From Halomontanus rarus (GTDB taxonomy: Archaea; Halobacteriota; Halobacteria; Halobacteriales; Natrialbaceae), in the NCBI RefSeq assembly GCF_029338335.1, contig NZ_CP119796.1: 64,000 bases of DNA; one strand, written 5' to 3'. The position numbers were made by a program, and so were the translations under genes. Positions 52,677 through 61,643 of this stretch are shown piece after piece (position 1 is the stretch's first letter; each line of letters starts with the position of its first letter). The notes beneath the pieces are model-generated. The model saw nothing but the letters and a program-made list of their open reading frames with translations. It was not told the DNA's origin and did no database searches.

Positions 52677-53570
52677 ATGGTTTTCTCCGCAGTCACGACC
52701 GCGGCGAACCGAGCGATCGACGGGTCGACTCCGGCGGTCCTCGAGCGCTGTCGCCGATTTACGACCCGACAGCGGCTTCGGTACCGAACCTGGCGCCACT
52801 GCGGACGCGAGTACGCCGCACCGATCGATCCGTTTCGCGTGCGCCGGCTCGTTCCCGGTGCGATCACGCACGTGCTGACCGAAGGGGATCGGCTCGCGCT
52901 CGCGAACGGCCGGCCCGGCTGGATTCAATCCGTCGACGACGGCGACTGGGACCGCGAGGCGGTTCGCTTCACCGAGACGCCGCTGTACGAGGCGCTCCGG
53001 GCGCACTTCGCCGATGGAACGCCGTGGGAGGAGACCGGGTACGCCGAGGCCCTCGAGCGGATTGACCGAGTCTATCGCGAGGCCGGACGAGACCCCCGGT
53101 ACGACCTGTCGAACGACACCGACCGCAACGTCCGGTACGCCTACCTCGACGAACTCTACGATCGAATCGCGACCGAGGGGTACCGATCGGCCGCAGCGGT
53201 GCGAGCCGACGGGGGCTCGAGTGCGGGGTTCCGATCCAGAGACGGGACCGACACGGAAATCGAAATCGGAACCGGACCCGGAACTGGAACTAGAACAATA
53301 ACTCGGACCGCCGACGCACCGCTCCCGCCCGCGAAACGCGAGATTCGCGTCGCCGTCGGCCGCGACGGTCGGTTCATCCTCGAGAGCGGCCGCCATCGCC
53401 TCGCCGTCGCACGCCTGCTCGGACTCGAGGAGATCCCGGTTCACGTCCTCCGAAGACACGAGCGGTGGCAGGCGCGTCGAGACCGGGTCGTCCTGACCGG
53501 CGTCGACGGCGGCGATCATCCCGACCTCGCGGACCTCACGCCGGGGCGGCTCTCCCTCGAGGCCGACTAA
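52677..53570 (+). CDS. ParB-like (sulfiredoxin/ParB fold) protein
   Basis: 297 aa. The C-terminal region VAVGRDGRFILESGRHRLAVARLLGLEEIPVHVL has the ParB/Srx-type 'G-x-H-R-L-A' nucleotide- or DNA-binding signature. The N-terminal half is alpha-helical (about 40-150) and contains no named domain. In the middle is a dipeptide-rich linker (EIEIGTGPGTGTRTITRT). It may act in a ParB-like role or as an enzyme of the ParB/Srx fold; a chromosome-partition role is not supported by a neighbouring ParA. It overlaps ligA tail-to-tail by 4 nt. Confidence 0.65.
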   Translation: MVFSAVTTAANRAIDGSTPAVLERCRRFTTRQRLRYRTWRHCGREYAAPIDPFRVRRLVPGAITHVLTEGDRLALANGRPGWIQSVDDGDWDREAVRFTETPLYEALRAHFADGTPWEETGYAEALERIDRVYREAGRDPRYDLSNDTDRNVRYAYLDELYDRIATEGYRSAAAVRADGGSSAGFRSRDGTDTEIEIGTGPGTGTRTITRTADAPLPPAKREIRVAVGRDGRFILESGRHRLAVARLLGLEEIPVHVLRRHERWQARRDRVVLTGVDGGDHPDLADLTPGRLSLEAD

Positions 53571-55726
53571 CCGCCCGTTTCCGCCGGTTCGCTGTCGCCA
53601 CCGAACTCGAGGGCCGACTCGATCCCGTACTCGGCGAGCAACTCGCGAAACTCGTCCTCGTCGACGATCGGCACGTCGTTTTCCTTGGCGTCCGCTCGCT
53701 TGGTCGCGCCCGGGTTCTCGCCGACCACGAGGTAGTCCGTGTTCCCCGAGACGCTCCCGGTCGCGTTCGCGCCGTGGGTCTCGACGACCTCCTGGGCCTC
53801 GCCGCGAGTCACGTCCGAGAGCGATCCCGTGAAGACGAACGTCAGTCCCTCGAGTTCGTCGCCGCCGGTTTCGAGGTCGGATTGCTGTGGCGAAACGTGC
53901 TCGAGCAGGGCGTCGACGACCGCGGCGTTGGCCTCGCTCGCGAAGAAGTCGTGGATCGTCTCGGCGACCGTCTCGCCCACGTCGTCGACGTCCTCGAGTT
54001 CCGCGGGCTCCGTCAGTGCTCGCTCTCGAAACGCCGCGAAACTGTCGAACTCGCGGGCGAGTTCCCGCGCCGTGGTCGGGCCGACGTGGGGGATGCCGAG
54101 CGCCGAGAGGAAGTCAGCGAGCGGGGGTTCGCGGCTGTCCTCTATTTCCGTCAGGAGGTTGTCGGCGCTAGTCTCCCCCCAGCCCTCGAGCTCGGTGAGC
54201 TCCTCGCGCTCGAGTTCGTACAGGTCCGCGACCGTCTCCACCAGCCCGGTATCGACCAGCTGGCGGACGCTCCGCTCGCCGATCCCCTCGAGGTCGAGGC
54301 CGTCGTCGCTGGCGTAGTACTCGATCGCACGCCGGAGCTGGGCCGGACAGCCCAGCCCGCCGGAACAGTAGGCGATCGGCCCCTCGCGTTCGACGGGGCT
54401 GTCGCAGACGGGGCAGGCCTCCGGGAGTTCGTAGTGGCCCGTGCTCCCTTTCTCGACGACCTCCTCGACGTAGGGGATGACGTCGCCCGCGCGCTGGACG
54501 CGGACGGTGTCGCCGACGTTCACGTTCTTGGCCTCGATCTCGTCGGGGTTGTGCAGACTGGCTCGCGAGACGGTGACGCCGCCGACGTCGACCGGCTCGA
54601 GCAGGGCGACGGGCGTCAGCCGGCCGGTGCGCCCGACCTGGACGGCGACGTCGACGATCGGCGTCACCTCCGCGCGGGCGGGGAACTTGTAGGCGAAGGC
54701 CCAGCGATCGTGTCTGGCGGTCCGGCCGAGTTCCTCTCGCGCGTCGCGGGAATCGACCTTGATCACGACGCCGTCGATCTCGTAGCGCAGGTCGTCGCGG
54801 GCCTCGAGTAAGCGATCGCGGTAGTCGATCGCCGCCTCGATGGTGTCGACGCGCTCGACGCGGTCATTCGTCCGGAGGCCGTAGGTCGGCAGGGTATCGA
54901 GTTCCTCGGTGTGGGTGTCCTCGAGTTCGCTCGCGTCGAGGACGTCGAAGTAGAACACCTCGAGCGGGCGCTCGGCGACGACGCCGGGGTCGAGCTGGCG
55001 CAGGGTGCCCGCGGTCGCGTTCCGCGGGTTCGCGAAGGGATCGTCGCCGCGCTCGATCCGCTCGCGGTTGTAGGCCTGAAAGTCGTCTTTAGGCATGTAG
55101 ACCTCGCCCCGGACCGCGAAGCGCTCGGGCGGGTCGTCGTGGAGTCGCTGGGGAACCGAGCCGATGGTTCGAGCGTTTGGCGTGACGTCGTCGCCCTCGC
55201 GGCCGTCGCCGCGGGTGACCGCGCGCTCGAGCGAGCCGTCGGCGTAGACGAACTCCATCGAGACGCCGTCGAACTTGGGTTCGCAGACGTACCGGACGTC
55301 ACCGACTTCTCGTCGCACGCGCTCGTCGAACTCGCGGACGTCCTCGACCTCGCCGCTCTGGTCGATCGAGAGCATCGGCGCGACGTGTTCGACCGTCTCG
55401 AACGCCTCGACCGGCTCGCCGCCGACGCTCCGTGTGGGGCTGTCGGGATGGGAGAGATCGAACGCCTCCTCGAGCGCTCGCAGCCGCGCGAAGAGCGCGT
55501 CGTAGGTCCGGTCGGCGATCGTCGGATCGTTCTCGACGTAATAGCGGCGGTCGTGCTCGCGGACGGCCTCGCGGAGTAACTCGACCTCCCGCTCGGCGTC
55601 TGTTTCGTCGATCTCCTCGAGCGGTTCGAACTCCGTCGGCGGGTTCCGGAGGTACGCGTTCTCGCTGTCTCCGTTTCCCGCTCCGTCCCCGTCCCGATCC
55701 TCGTCCTCGTCGTCGGCAACTGGCAT
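53567..55726 (-). CDS. ligA: NAD-dependent DNA ligase
   Basis: 719 aa. It seals nicks with NAD+. The N-terminal Ia domain has REHDRRYYVENDPTIADRTYD, the catalytic Lys is in CEPKFDGVS (K151), and the adenylation domain ends EIDGVVIKVD. Then come the OB fold, a four-Cys zinc finger (CPVCDSP...CSGGLGCPAQ), helix-hairpin-helix repeats and a C-terminal BRCT (LEGLTFVFTGSLSD). The first 22 residues are an Asp/Glu/Gly run. NAD-dependent ligases are bacterial in origin; haloarchaea such as Haloferax have one acquired laterally in addition to the ATP-dependent ligase (established). A TATA-like TTTTAACGG lies about 27 nt upstream. Confidence 0.96.
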   Translation of the reverse strand: MPVADDEDEDRDGDGAGNGDSENAYLRNPPTEFEPLEEIDETDAEREVELLREAVREHDRRYYVENDPTIADRTYDALFARLRALEEAFDLSHPDSPTRSVGGEPVEAFETVEHVAPMLSIDQSGEVEDVREFDERVRREVGDVRYVCEPKFDGVSMEFVYADGSLERAVTRGDGREGDDVTPNARTIGSVPQRLHDDPPERFAVRGEVYMPKDDFQAYNRERIERGDDPFANPRNATAGTLRQLDPGVVAERPLEVFYFDVLDASELEDTHTEELDTLPTYGLRTNDRVERVDTIEAAIDYRDRLLEARDDLRYEIDGVVIKVDSRDAREELGRTARHDRWAFAYKFPARAEVTPIVDVAVQVGRTGRLTPVALLEPVDVGGVTVSRASLHNPDEIEAKNVNVGDTVRVQRAGDVIPYVEEVVEKGSTGHYELPEACPVCDSPVEREGPIAYCSGGLGCPAQLRRAIEYYASDDGLDLEGIGERSVRQLVDTGLVETVADLYELEREELTELEGWGETSADNLLTEIEDSREPPLADFLSALGIPHVGPTTARELAREFDSFAAFRERALTEPAELEDVDDVGETVAETIHDFFASEANAAVVDALLEHVSPQQSDLETGGDELEGLTFVFTGSLSDVTRGEAQEVVETHGANATGSVSGNTDYLVVGENPGATKRADAKENDVPIVDEDEFRELLAEYGIESALEFGGDSEPAETGG

Positions 55727-55862
55727 TATCGGACGTTAGAACGCATATCCGTTAAAACGACCCATTCTCGAGTCGGCCGTCGGTCGGTGCGCTCGACGGG
55801 CGGTGACCGCCCCCGTGAACGATGCCCATGACTTTAGCCTCTCGAGTCGTTAGAACACGTAG

Positions 55863-56729
55863 ATGGTCAACGACTTCGAACTGGTCGATCCCGAGGGTGG
55901 CGACATCGCGGGCGACGAGTGGGAACCGATCGACGTCACCGAGACGGAAGCGGACCGCATCGCCCAGAAGCGGGATCGGAAGTTCGAGCAGTTCGAAGAG
56001 CGGATCAAAGACGCCGACCAGTTCAAGGTTGAGCAGTCGGTGTTCGACGACGCGACGCTGGCCGCCCTCTACAAACTCGTCCAGGACGGCCACGTCGAAG
56101 CCTTCGGCGGCCCGCTCTCGACCGGCAAGGAGGCCAACGTCTACCAGGCCCTCGGCCCCGAGGACACCGAAGTCGCGGTCAAAGTCTACCGGATCAACGC
56201 CTCGAACTTCCGGCAGATGCGCGACTACTTGGAGGGCGACCCGCGCTTCGAGGGACTGGGCGGCAAGAAGAAGGACGTCGTCCTCGCGTGGGTGAAAAAG
56301 GAGGGTGCGAACTTAGAACGCGCCCGGAAGGCCGGCGTCCGCGTCCCGACGCCGATCGCCAGCGAGCGCAACGTGCTCGTCATGGAGTACATCGGAAACG
56401 AGGCCGGCCGGGCCAAGCGCCTCGGAGAGGTCCACATCGAGAACCCCGAGACGGCCTACGAGGTGCTCCGGGAGTACATGCGCCGACTCTACTCGGCGGG
56501 GCTGATCCACGGCGATCTGAGCGAGTACAACGTCGTCTTCCACGAGGGGCAGTTGGTGGTAATCGACCTCGGGCAAGCCGTCACCGTCCACCACCCCAAC
56601 AGCCGCGGCTTTCTGGAACGGGACTGTCGAAACGTCGCGAACTTCTTCTCGCGGCAGGGACTGGACGTGACCGGCGACGACTTGCTCGAGTTCGTGACGA
56701 CGCCGGAGCCCGATCCCTCGCGGGATTGA
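55863..56729 (+). CDS. rio1: RIO1-type serine/threonine protein kinase
   Basis: 288 aa. It is an archaeal RIO1 kinase involved in small-subunit ribosome maturation. Features are the P-loop STGKEANVY, catalytic Lys in VAVKVYRI, the RIO-specific flexible loop (ARFEGLGGKKKDVV), IHGDLSEYNVV (catalytic Asp) and VIDLGQAVTVHHPNS (metal-binding Asp). An N-terminal acidic region precedes the kinase. A TATA-like CTTTAGCC lies about 28 nt upstream of the ATG. It is divergent from ligA. Confidence 0.96.
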   Translation: MVNDFELVDPEGGDIAGDEWEPIDVTETEADRIAQKRDRKFEQFEERIKDADQFKVEQSVFDDATLAALYKLVQDGHVEAFGGPLSTGKEANVYQALGPEDTEVAVKVYRINASNFRQMRDYLEGDPRFEGLGGKKKDVVLAWVKKEGANLERARKAGVRVPTPIASERNVLVMEYIGNEAGRAKRLGEVHIENPETAYEVLREYMRRLYSAGLIHGDLSEYNVVFHEGQLVVIDLGQAVTVHHPNSRGFLERDCRNVANFFSRQGLDVTGDDLLEFVTTPEPDPSRD

Positions 56730-56808
56730 GCGGGGTGGGTTTGGTCGACTCGAGTCGTTTCGGATCGTCGGCACACGATTTTTCGTCCTCGCGCCGGTAC
56801 CTCCACGC

Positions 56809-56973
56809 ATGTCTCGCACGACCTATCGATGTACTTGCGGGGCTCGAATCCGGTTCAAACAGGACCTCGAGAAGGAGTCGGGAGGCCTCACCCCGAACTG
56901 GACGTGTCGCGACTGCGGGACACCCGTTCCGGGCCAGACCGCTGAGAAGATCAGGCACCAGCATCCGTCGTGA
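56809..56973 (+). CDS. Very small zinc-ribbon protein
   Basis: 54 aa: MSRTTYRCTCGARIRFKQD..., with WTCRDCGTPVPG near the centre. Four cysteines (C8, C10, C33, C36) form a treble-clef-like ribbon in which the first pair is CxC. It starts with ATG 56809 and ends at TGA 56973, just before an empty interval. It is too short for routine gene finding. No function can be given beyond zinc binding. Confidence 0.75.
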   Translation: MSRTTYRCTCGARIRFKQDLEKESGGLTPNWTCRDCGTPVPGQTAEKIRHQHPS

Positions 56974-57282
56974 TGGTCTCGACCGGTCGGTCCGACCACG
57001 TATCGACCGCCTGTGGGTTCTGATTACTCGTCTTCAGGCACCGGAACGTCGTCATCTTCGGCGGTCGGTTGCTTCCGTGCCCCCTCAGCGCTCGAGCACC
57101 GCCGTCCACAACGTCCTCCTCGGCGTGAACGCCGGGGACTCGTTCGCTGTTTTGGCGGATTGATCTCTCTCTCCATCCGTCGTCGTCGGTTCCGAGCCAG
57201 CCTTCCACAGAGAGATGCAGGCCGAAGCGATTCACGAGAGCGAGAGTTGGACGTTTATCACCGTCCGGTGCTGACTAGCACT
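56974..57282. other. 309-nt interval with no supported gene
   Basis: A minus-strand open frame (56951-57235) has a non-haloarchaeal composition and is not supported. The end of the interval holds the TATA-like TTTATCA (57254-57260) of the UspA gene. Confidence 0.4.
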
Positions 57283-57699
57283 ATGGCGATCCTCGTACCC
57301 TACGATGGCTCTCACCCGGCGCAGAAAGCGGTAAAGCATGCAGTTAGCACCGGGACCGACGAGGAGATAATTCTGCTCCGCGTCCTCGAAGTGGCCAGTG
57401 GATCTATCGAAGCGGGTTTCGAACTCGTACAGGAGAAATTGATGGAGATGGAAGAAGGGGAAGCAGCCGAACTGTCCGAAGAACTCGAGGCGCTGTTGGA
57501 CGCGGAAAACGTCGAATTCCGGATCGAAACCGTCGTCGGCAAACCCGCTAGGGAAATCGTCTCGTACGCTGAGGAAAACGACGTCAGTCACATCGTCCTC
57601 GGCAGTCACGGTCGGAAGGGCGCCTCCCGCGTACTACTGGGGAGTGTCGCCGAGACCGTTGTCAGGCGTGCGCCAACCACTGTTACCGTCGTTCGCTGA
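57283..57699 (+). CDS. Universal stress protein (UspA family)
   Basis: 138 aa from ATG 57283. MAILVPYDGSHPAQKAVKHA opens the fold and GSHGRKGASRVLLGSVAETVVRRA carries the ATP-binding G-x(2)-G-x(9)-G-[ST] motif. The C-terminal VTVVR strand is typical. The central acidic helix (EEGEAAELSEELEALL) is longer than in some family members. A TATA-like TTTATCA lies about 27 nt upstream of the ATG, consistent with a leaderless transcript and this start. Confidence 0.93.
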   Translation: MAILVPYDGSHPAQKAVKHAVSTGTDEEIILLRVLEVASGSIEAGFELVQEKLMEMEEGEAAELSEELEALLDAENVEFRIETVVGKPAREIVSYAEENDVSHIVLGSHGRKGASRVLLGSVAETVVRRAPTTVTVVR

Positions 57700-57743
57700 C
57701 GGAGTGTCGCCCGATGGAACTCCGTATTGTCAAACGACCACAC

Positions 57744-57752
57744 AATATTATA
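57744..57752 (+). promoter_or_regulatory. TATA box of the PspA gene
   Basis: AATATTATA lies about 28 nt upstream of the ATG at 57776, a near-ideal archaeal core promoter position. Confidence 0.6.
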
Positions 57753-57775
57753 GCTCTCGAGCGAGAACGACCGAT

Positions 57776-58627
57776 ATGGGACTCCTCTCGCGAACGTCGG
57801 CCGTCCTCCGGTCGAAAGTCAACGCCGCCCTCGATAGCGCCGAAGACCCCGAGGAAACGCTCGAGTACGCCTCCGAGCAGATGCGCGACCAGCTCGCGGA
57901 CGTCAAACGGGGCATCGCGAATATCGCGACCCAGAAGAAGCGACTGGCCAGTCAGAAAGCGGACCTCGAGTCGGACGTCGAAACGCACAACGAACAGGCC
58001 CGGCAGGCGGTTTCACAGGGCCGGGACGACCTCGCGCGGCGCGTCCTCGAGAAGAAGAAGACGAAGATGCAGCGAATCGAGGACATCGAGCGCCAGATCG
58101 ACGAACTCGAGGACGCCCAGGCCGAGCTGCTCGAGGAGCGAGACGAACTGGAACGGCGGATCGAGAGGTTCCGAACGAAAAAGGAGACGACGGTGGCTCG
58201 ACACCGGTCGGCCGAGGCGACCGCCGGCGTCGGCGACGAAACGGGTGACGTCGCCCGGTCGATCGATCGGGCGAACGCGAACACGGAGGAACTGGAAGCG
58301 CGATCGCGGGCGCTGGAGGAACTTCGCGAGAGCGGTGCGTTCGACGACCCGCTCTCGGAGACCGACGACCTCGAGCGCGAACTCGAGGATCTCGAGGACC
58401 TCGAGTCCGGTGACGACATCGAGTCCGAGCTGGAGACGTTGAGATCCGAGTCCGAGATCGAACTCGAGTCCGATCCCGACCCCGAATTCGAACCCGAACC
58501 CGAACCCGAACCAGAGCCGGAATCCGATTCAGCATCCGAGCCTGAATCCGACGCCAATCGCGACGCCGAATCCGGCCGTGACGCCAACTCCAATCGCGAC
58601 GCCGAATCCGGCGCAGACGACACCTGA
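57776..58627 (+). CDS. pspA: PspA/IM30 family protein
   Basis: 283 aa from ATG 57776. The first 160 residues are the PspA/IM30/Vipp1 coiled coil: LRSKVNAALDSAEDPEETLEYA, RDQLADVKRGIANIATQKKRL, and RIEDIERQIDELEDAQAELLEERDEL. The family binds membranes and forms ESCRT-III-like polymers (established). The C-terminal ~80 residues are a long acidic tail with EFEPEPEPEPEPE and DANRDAESGRDANSNRDAE, not seen in bacterial PspA. It is probably leaderless, from the TATA box at 57744. Confidence 0.92.
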   Translation: MGLLSRTSAVLRSKVNAALDSAEDPEETLEYASEQMRDQLADVKRGIANIATQKKRLASQKADLESDVETHNEQARQAVSQGRDDLARRVLEKKKTKMQRIEDIERQIDELEDAQAELLEERDELERRIERFRTKKETTVARHRSAEATAGVGDETGDVARSIDRANANTEELEARSRALEELRESGAFDDPLSETDDLERELEDLEDLESGDDIESELETLRSESEIELESDPDPEFEPEPEPEPEPESDSASEPESDANRDAESGRDANSNRDAESGADDT

Positions 58628-58869
58628 CTCCACTCTCGAGTCCCCGATTCGGTCCGCTCGCAGCTCCCCCGAAACGTTCTTCTTTCCCGCTTCGAAAGGA
58701 GCACACGATGAGAGCCGCTCTCGACTGGCGCTGGCCGGCCCCCTCGAGAGCGGACAGTGTCGTCTTCGCGTGCGGCGCGGCCTAACCCGGCGGGCGCGGC
58801 GGCGGGTGCTCCCTTCGTTCTCTCGTTTCTGAATCGCCAGCCAGCCGCATCCACGACTACGACACGCAC

Positions 58870-60141
58870 ATGACCGATACAGACGAGACGACCGACGCAC
58901 AGTTAGAATCCCAGTCCCAGTCCCAGTTCCAGCCCCAGCCCAAATCGGAGTCCGAACGGCCAGCGAGCACAGCAGCCGCCGACGCCGACGACTTCACCGT
59001 CACCCCCTACGCTGTCTCCGGGGAAGTCGACTACGACAAACTCCTCGAGCGATTCGGCGCCGACCCGCTCACCGACGAGCAGATCGCCCGCTTCCCGGAC
59101 CACCCGCTACTCCGCCGGCGCACCTTCTACGCCGGCCGGGACGTCGACGAGTATCTCGAGGCGGCCGAGATCGGAGAGCCACACGCCGTCGTCACCGGTC
59201 GCGGCCCCTCGGGGCCGATGCACCTCGGGCACGTCCTCCCGCTGTATCTCGCCAAGCGGTTCCAGGCGGAGACGGGCGCGACCGTCTACGTGCCGCTCTC
59301 GGACGACGAGAAATTCCTCGCCAAGGAACAGTCCTTCGAGTCGATCGGCGAGCACACTCGGGACAACCTCCGGGACATCCTCGCGGTCGGGTTCGATCCC
59401 GAGCGCACGCGGATCGTGATCGACACGGCCGACGCGGACGTAATCTATCCGATCGCGGTTCGGCTCGCGAAGCACCTCACGCCCGCGACGGTCGAAGCCG
59501 TTTACGGAACGCAGGACACCGTCGGCCTCGAGTTCTACCCGGCGGTACAGGCGACCCACCTCCTGCTCCCGCAACTCGTCGACGGCCGCCGGCCGACGCT
59601 GGTCCCCATCGCCGTCGATCAGGACCCCCACGTCCGGGTCTGTCGCGACGTCGCGGCCAAAGAGGCCCTCCCGGTCGAAAAACCGGGCGCGCTCCTCGGA
59701 CGCTTCCTCCCGAGTCTCGAGGGGCCGGGCAAGATGAGTTCCTCCGGCGACGCGCCCTCGATCTCGCTGACCGACGACGCCGAGACGGTCGCCGAGACCG
59801 TCCGGAGTCACGCCTACACCGGTGGCCGCTCGAGTCTCGAAGAACACCGCGAGCACGGCGGTGATCCGTCGGTCGACGTCCCCTTCCAGTACCTGCGATT
59901 CTTCTTCGAACCGGACGACGACCGGCTCGAGGCGCTCGCCGCGGACTACCGCGCCGGCGACCTCCTCAGCGGCGAACTGAAGGAGGTCGCGATCGAGCGG
60001 ATCAACGGTTTCCTCGCCGGCCATCAGGAGCGGCGGGACGCGCTGGGTGATCTCGGCGAGGAACTCGAGCCCTACCGGTTGAGCGAGGCGGAACGTCGGC
60101 GGGCGCTCGAGCGGGCCGGCGTGCCGTCGCCGCAGTTCTGA
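58870..60141 (+). CDS. trpS: Tryptophanyl-tRNA synthetase
   Basis: 423 aa. It charges tRNA-Trp. The class I signatures are GPSGPMHLGHVLP (HIGH-like) and GPGKMSSSG (KMSKS-like). The TrpRS-specific parts are VPLSDDEKFLAKEQS and YPAVQATHLLLPQLV, with DVPFQYLRFFFEPDD near the C-terminus. The first 30 residues are a polar extension with SQSQSQFQPQP. Haloarchaea may have two TrpRS genes; which this is cannot be told here. Confidence 0.92.
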   Translation: MTDTDETTDAQLESQSQSQFQPQPKSESERPASTAAADADDFTVTPYAVSGEVDYDKLLERFGADPLTDEQIARFPDHPLLRRRTFYAGRDVDEYLEAAEIGEPHAVVTGRGPSGPMHLGHVLPLYLAKRFQAETGATVYVPLSDDEKFLAKEQSFESIGEHTRDNLRDILAVGFDPERTRIVIDTADADVIYPIAVRLAKHLTPATVEAVYGTQDTVGLEFYPAVQATHLLLPQLVDGRRPTLVPIAVDQDPHVRVCRDVAAKEALPVEKPGALLGRFLPSLEGPGKMSSSGDAPSISLTDDAETVAETVRSHAYTGGRSSLEEHREHGGDPSVDVPFQYLRFFFEPDDDRLEALAADYRAGDLLSGELKEVAIERINGFLAGHQERRDALGDLGEELEPYRLSEAERRRALERAGVPSPQF

Positions 60142-60213
60142 GCGGCGTTTCGTCGACTTCCCGGACGACGACGACCCCGAACGAATTTGTGGCTCGCCCG
60201 TGCGTCTTCGGGT

Positions 60214-60720
60214 ATGAACATCGGTATCGTCGCCGATACGCACGACAACGTCGAGGCAACCGAACGAGCCGCCGAAATCTTCGCCGAAGAAGGCGTCGAG
60301 ATCGTCGTCCACTGCGGCGATTTCATCGCGCCGCCGCTGCTGCCCGCCCTCGAGGGGTTCGAGGTCCACGGCGTCCTCGGGAACAACGACGGCGAAATTT
60401 CGGGGCTCGAAGCGGGTTTCGACGACCTCGGGAACGAAAGCGAACTTCACGGGCGGTTCGCGAGCCTCGAGTTCGACGGCCTCTCCGTCGCGGTTCTCCA
60501 CGGCGAATCGAAGGCCGAGGTCGAGACGCTCGCGGCCGCCGAGGCGTACGACTTCGTCTGCTACGGCCACCACCACGAGCGCGAGCTGACCGAGAACGGC
60601 CGGACGACGCTGCTGAATCCCGGCGGGCACTTTCCGACGATCCCCGACGAACACCGGACGGTCGCGATCGTGGATACGCGCACTGAATCCGTTCGATTCC
60701 GGTCGGTGCTCGAGGAGTGA
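60214..60720 (+). CDS. MJ0936/YfcE-type metallophosphoesterase
   Basis: 168 aa from ATG 60214. The five metal-binding motifs are visible: ADTHDN (D, H), HCGDF (D), GNND (N), HGES (H) and YGHHHERE (H-x-H). It is a small calcineurin-like phosphodiesterase like MJ0936, with unknown in vivo substrate. A longer start at 60187 adds nine non-conserved residues. The sequence before the ATG includes the weak TATA-like AATTTGT. Confidence 0.93.
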   Translation: MNIGIVADTHDNVEATERAAEIFAEEGVEIVVHCGDFIAPPLLPALEGFEVHGVLGNNDGEISGLEAGFDDLGNESELHGRFASLEFDGLSVAVLHGESKAEVETLAAAEAYDFVCYGHHHERELTENGRTTLLNPGGHFPTIPDEHRTVAIVDTRTESVRFRSVLEE

Positions 60721-60789
60721 AAAGGAGACGGACCGGGATGAGGGCTTCGTTCACCACGATCCGCCGTCCGGTCGTCGTCAGCCCGTGAG

Positions 60790-61239
60790 TCACTCGACGT
60801 CGACTGTCAACGACTCCTCTCCGTCGAGGGTCTCCGCGGCAGCGGCGAGGTCCTCGAGTACCAGTTCGACGTTCCACTTGTTCGCCTTCCAGAACGCGTC
60901 GAAGATCGTGCCGAGGACGGGAACGGATCCGACGACGGTGTCGACGGTGACGTTGGCGAGCATTCGAAGCAGCGTCGATCGCGAAACGTCCATGCGAGCG
61001 GCTTCGAGGACGATGTACAGCGACACGGCGGTGGCGGCGACGTCACCGGCCCCCGGGAGGATACCGACGATCGGGTCGAGACCGAATCGGAAGTTCGTCC
61101 CCGGAACACGCAGCCCGTTGTCGAGTAGCCGCGCCACTGTGTGTATGCGCTCGATCGCGGCTTCGTCGGCGCTCTTCGGGAGTTCGCCGTCGAAGTCGTC
61201 GAACGACACATCGGAGTCGGCGGCCGTAGATCGGTTCAT
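60790..61239 (-). CDS. DUF4112 membrane protein
   Basis: 149 aa from ATG 61239. Conserved DUF4112 features are NFRFGLDPIVGILPGAGDVAATAVSLYIV (a hydrophobic Gly-rich hairpin), LEAARMDVSRSTLLRMLANV, VDTVVGSVPVLGTIFDAFWKAN and NVELVLEDL. It is probably a small integral or re-entrant membrane protein; function is unknown. Confidence 0.88.
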   Translation of the reverse strand: MNRSTAADSDVSFDDFDGELPKSADEAAIERIHTVARLLDNGLRVPGTNFRFGLDPIVGILPGAGDVAATAVSLYIVLEAARMDVSRSTLLRMLANVTVDTVVGSVPVLGTIFDAFWKANKWNVELVLEDLAAAAETLDGEESLTVDVE

Positions 61240-61643
61240 TGGACTCGTGTTGGGAGACGTGATCGGATAAGGCCGCGGGCGTCGTGAGCAAGCGACGGTC
61301 TTCGGAACGTTGGACCGTAGCGACCCCGAGACGCGCAGCCTCGGTTCGATTTCGGGCGGTGGTCGACCTCGAGGTCTCGAGGGTCGTGTCGAGAACCGTC
61401 GGTGGACGCCCGCGGACGGCAGGATCGTCGCTGCGAGTACGCGCTCTTCGGCCGTAGTGGGTTCGCCCGGTCCGTCGAGGCGGTCGACGAACGCGACGAC
61501 CTCCACCTCTTCGATCTGGACGACGTCGTTTCGACTCTCGAGAGTGTACGATCGCGACCGCCGCTCCCCGATGCTCTGATCTCGAACCGCGGCCTGCACG
61601 CTCGGACCACAGCCTTAACCTCTCCGAGCAAGTACTCGAGAAT
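61240..61643. other. 404-nt interval with a probable gene remnant
   Basis: No intact gene is seen. The part from about 61402 contains a remnant of a DUF234-type ATPase (separate entry). The last 35 nt hold the TATA-like CTTAACC of the KH gene. Confidence 0.4.

Noticed and set aside
58708..58785. 25-codon open frame upstream of trpS starting MRAALDWRW
   Set aside because: There is no TATA box or other support, and it is too short to judge by composition.
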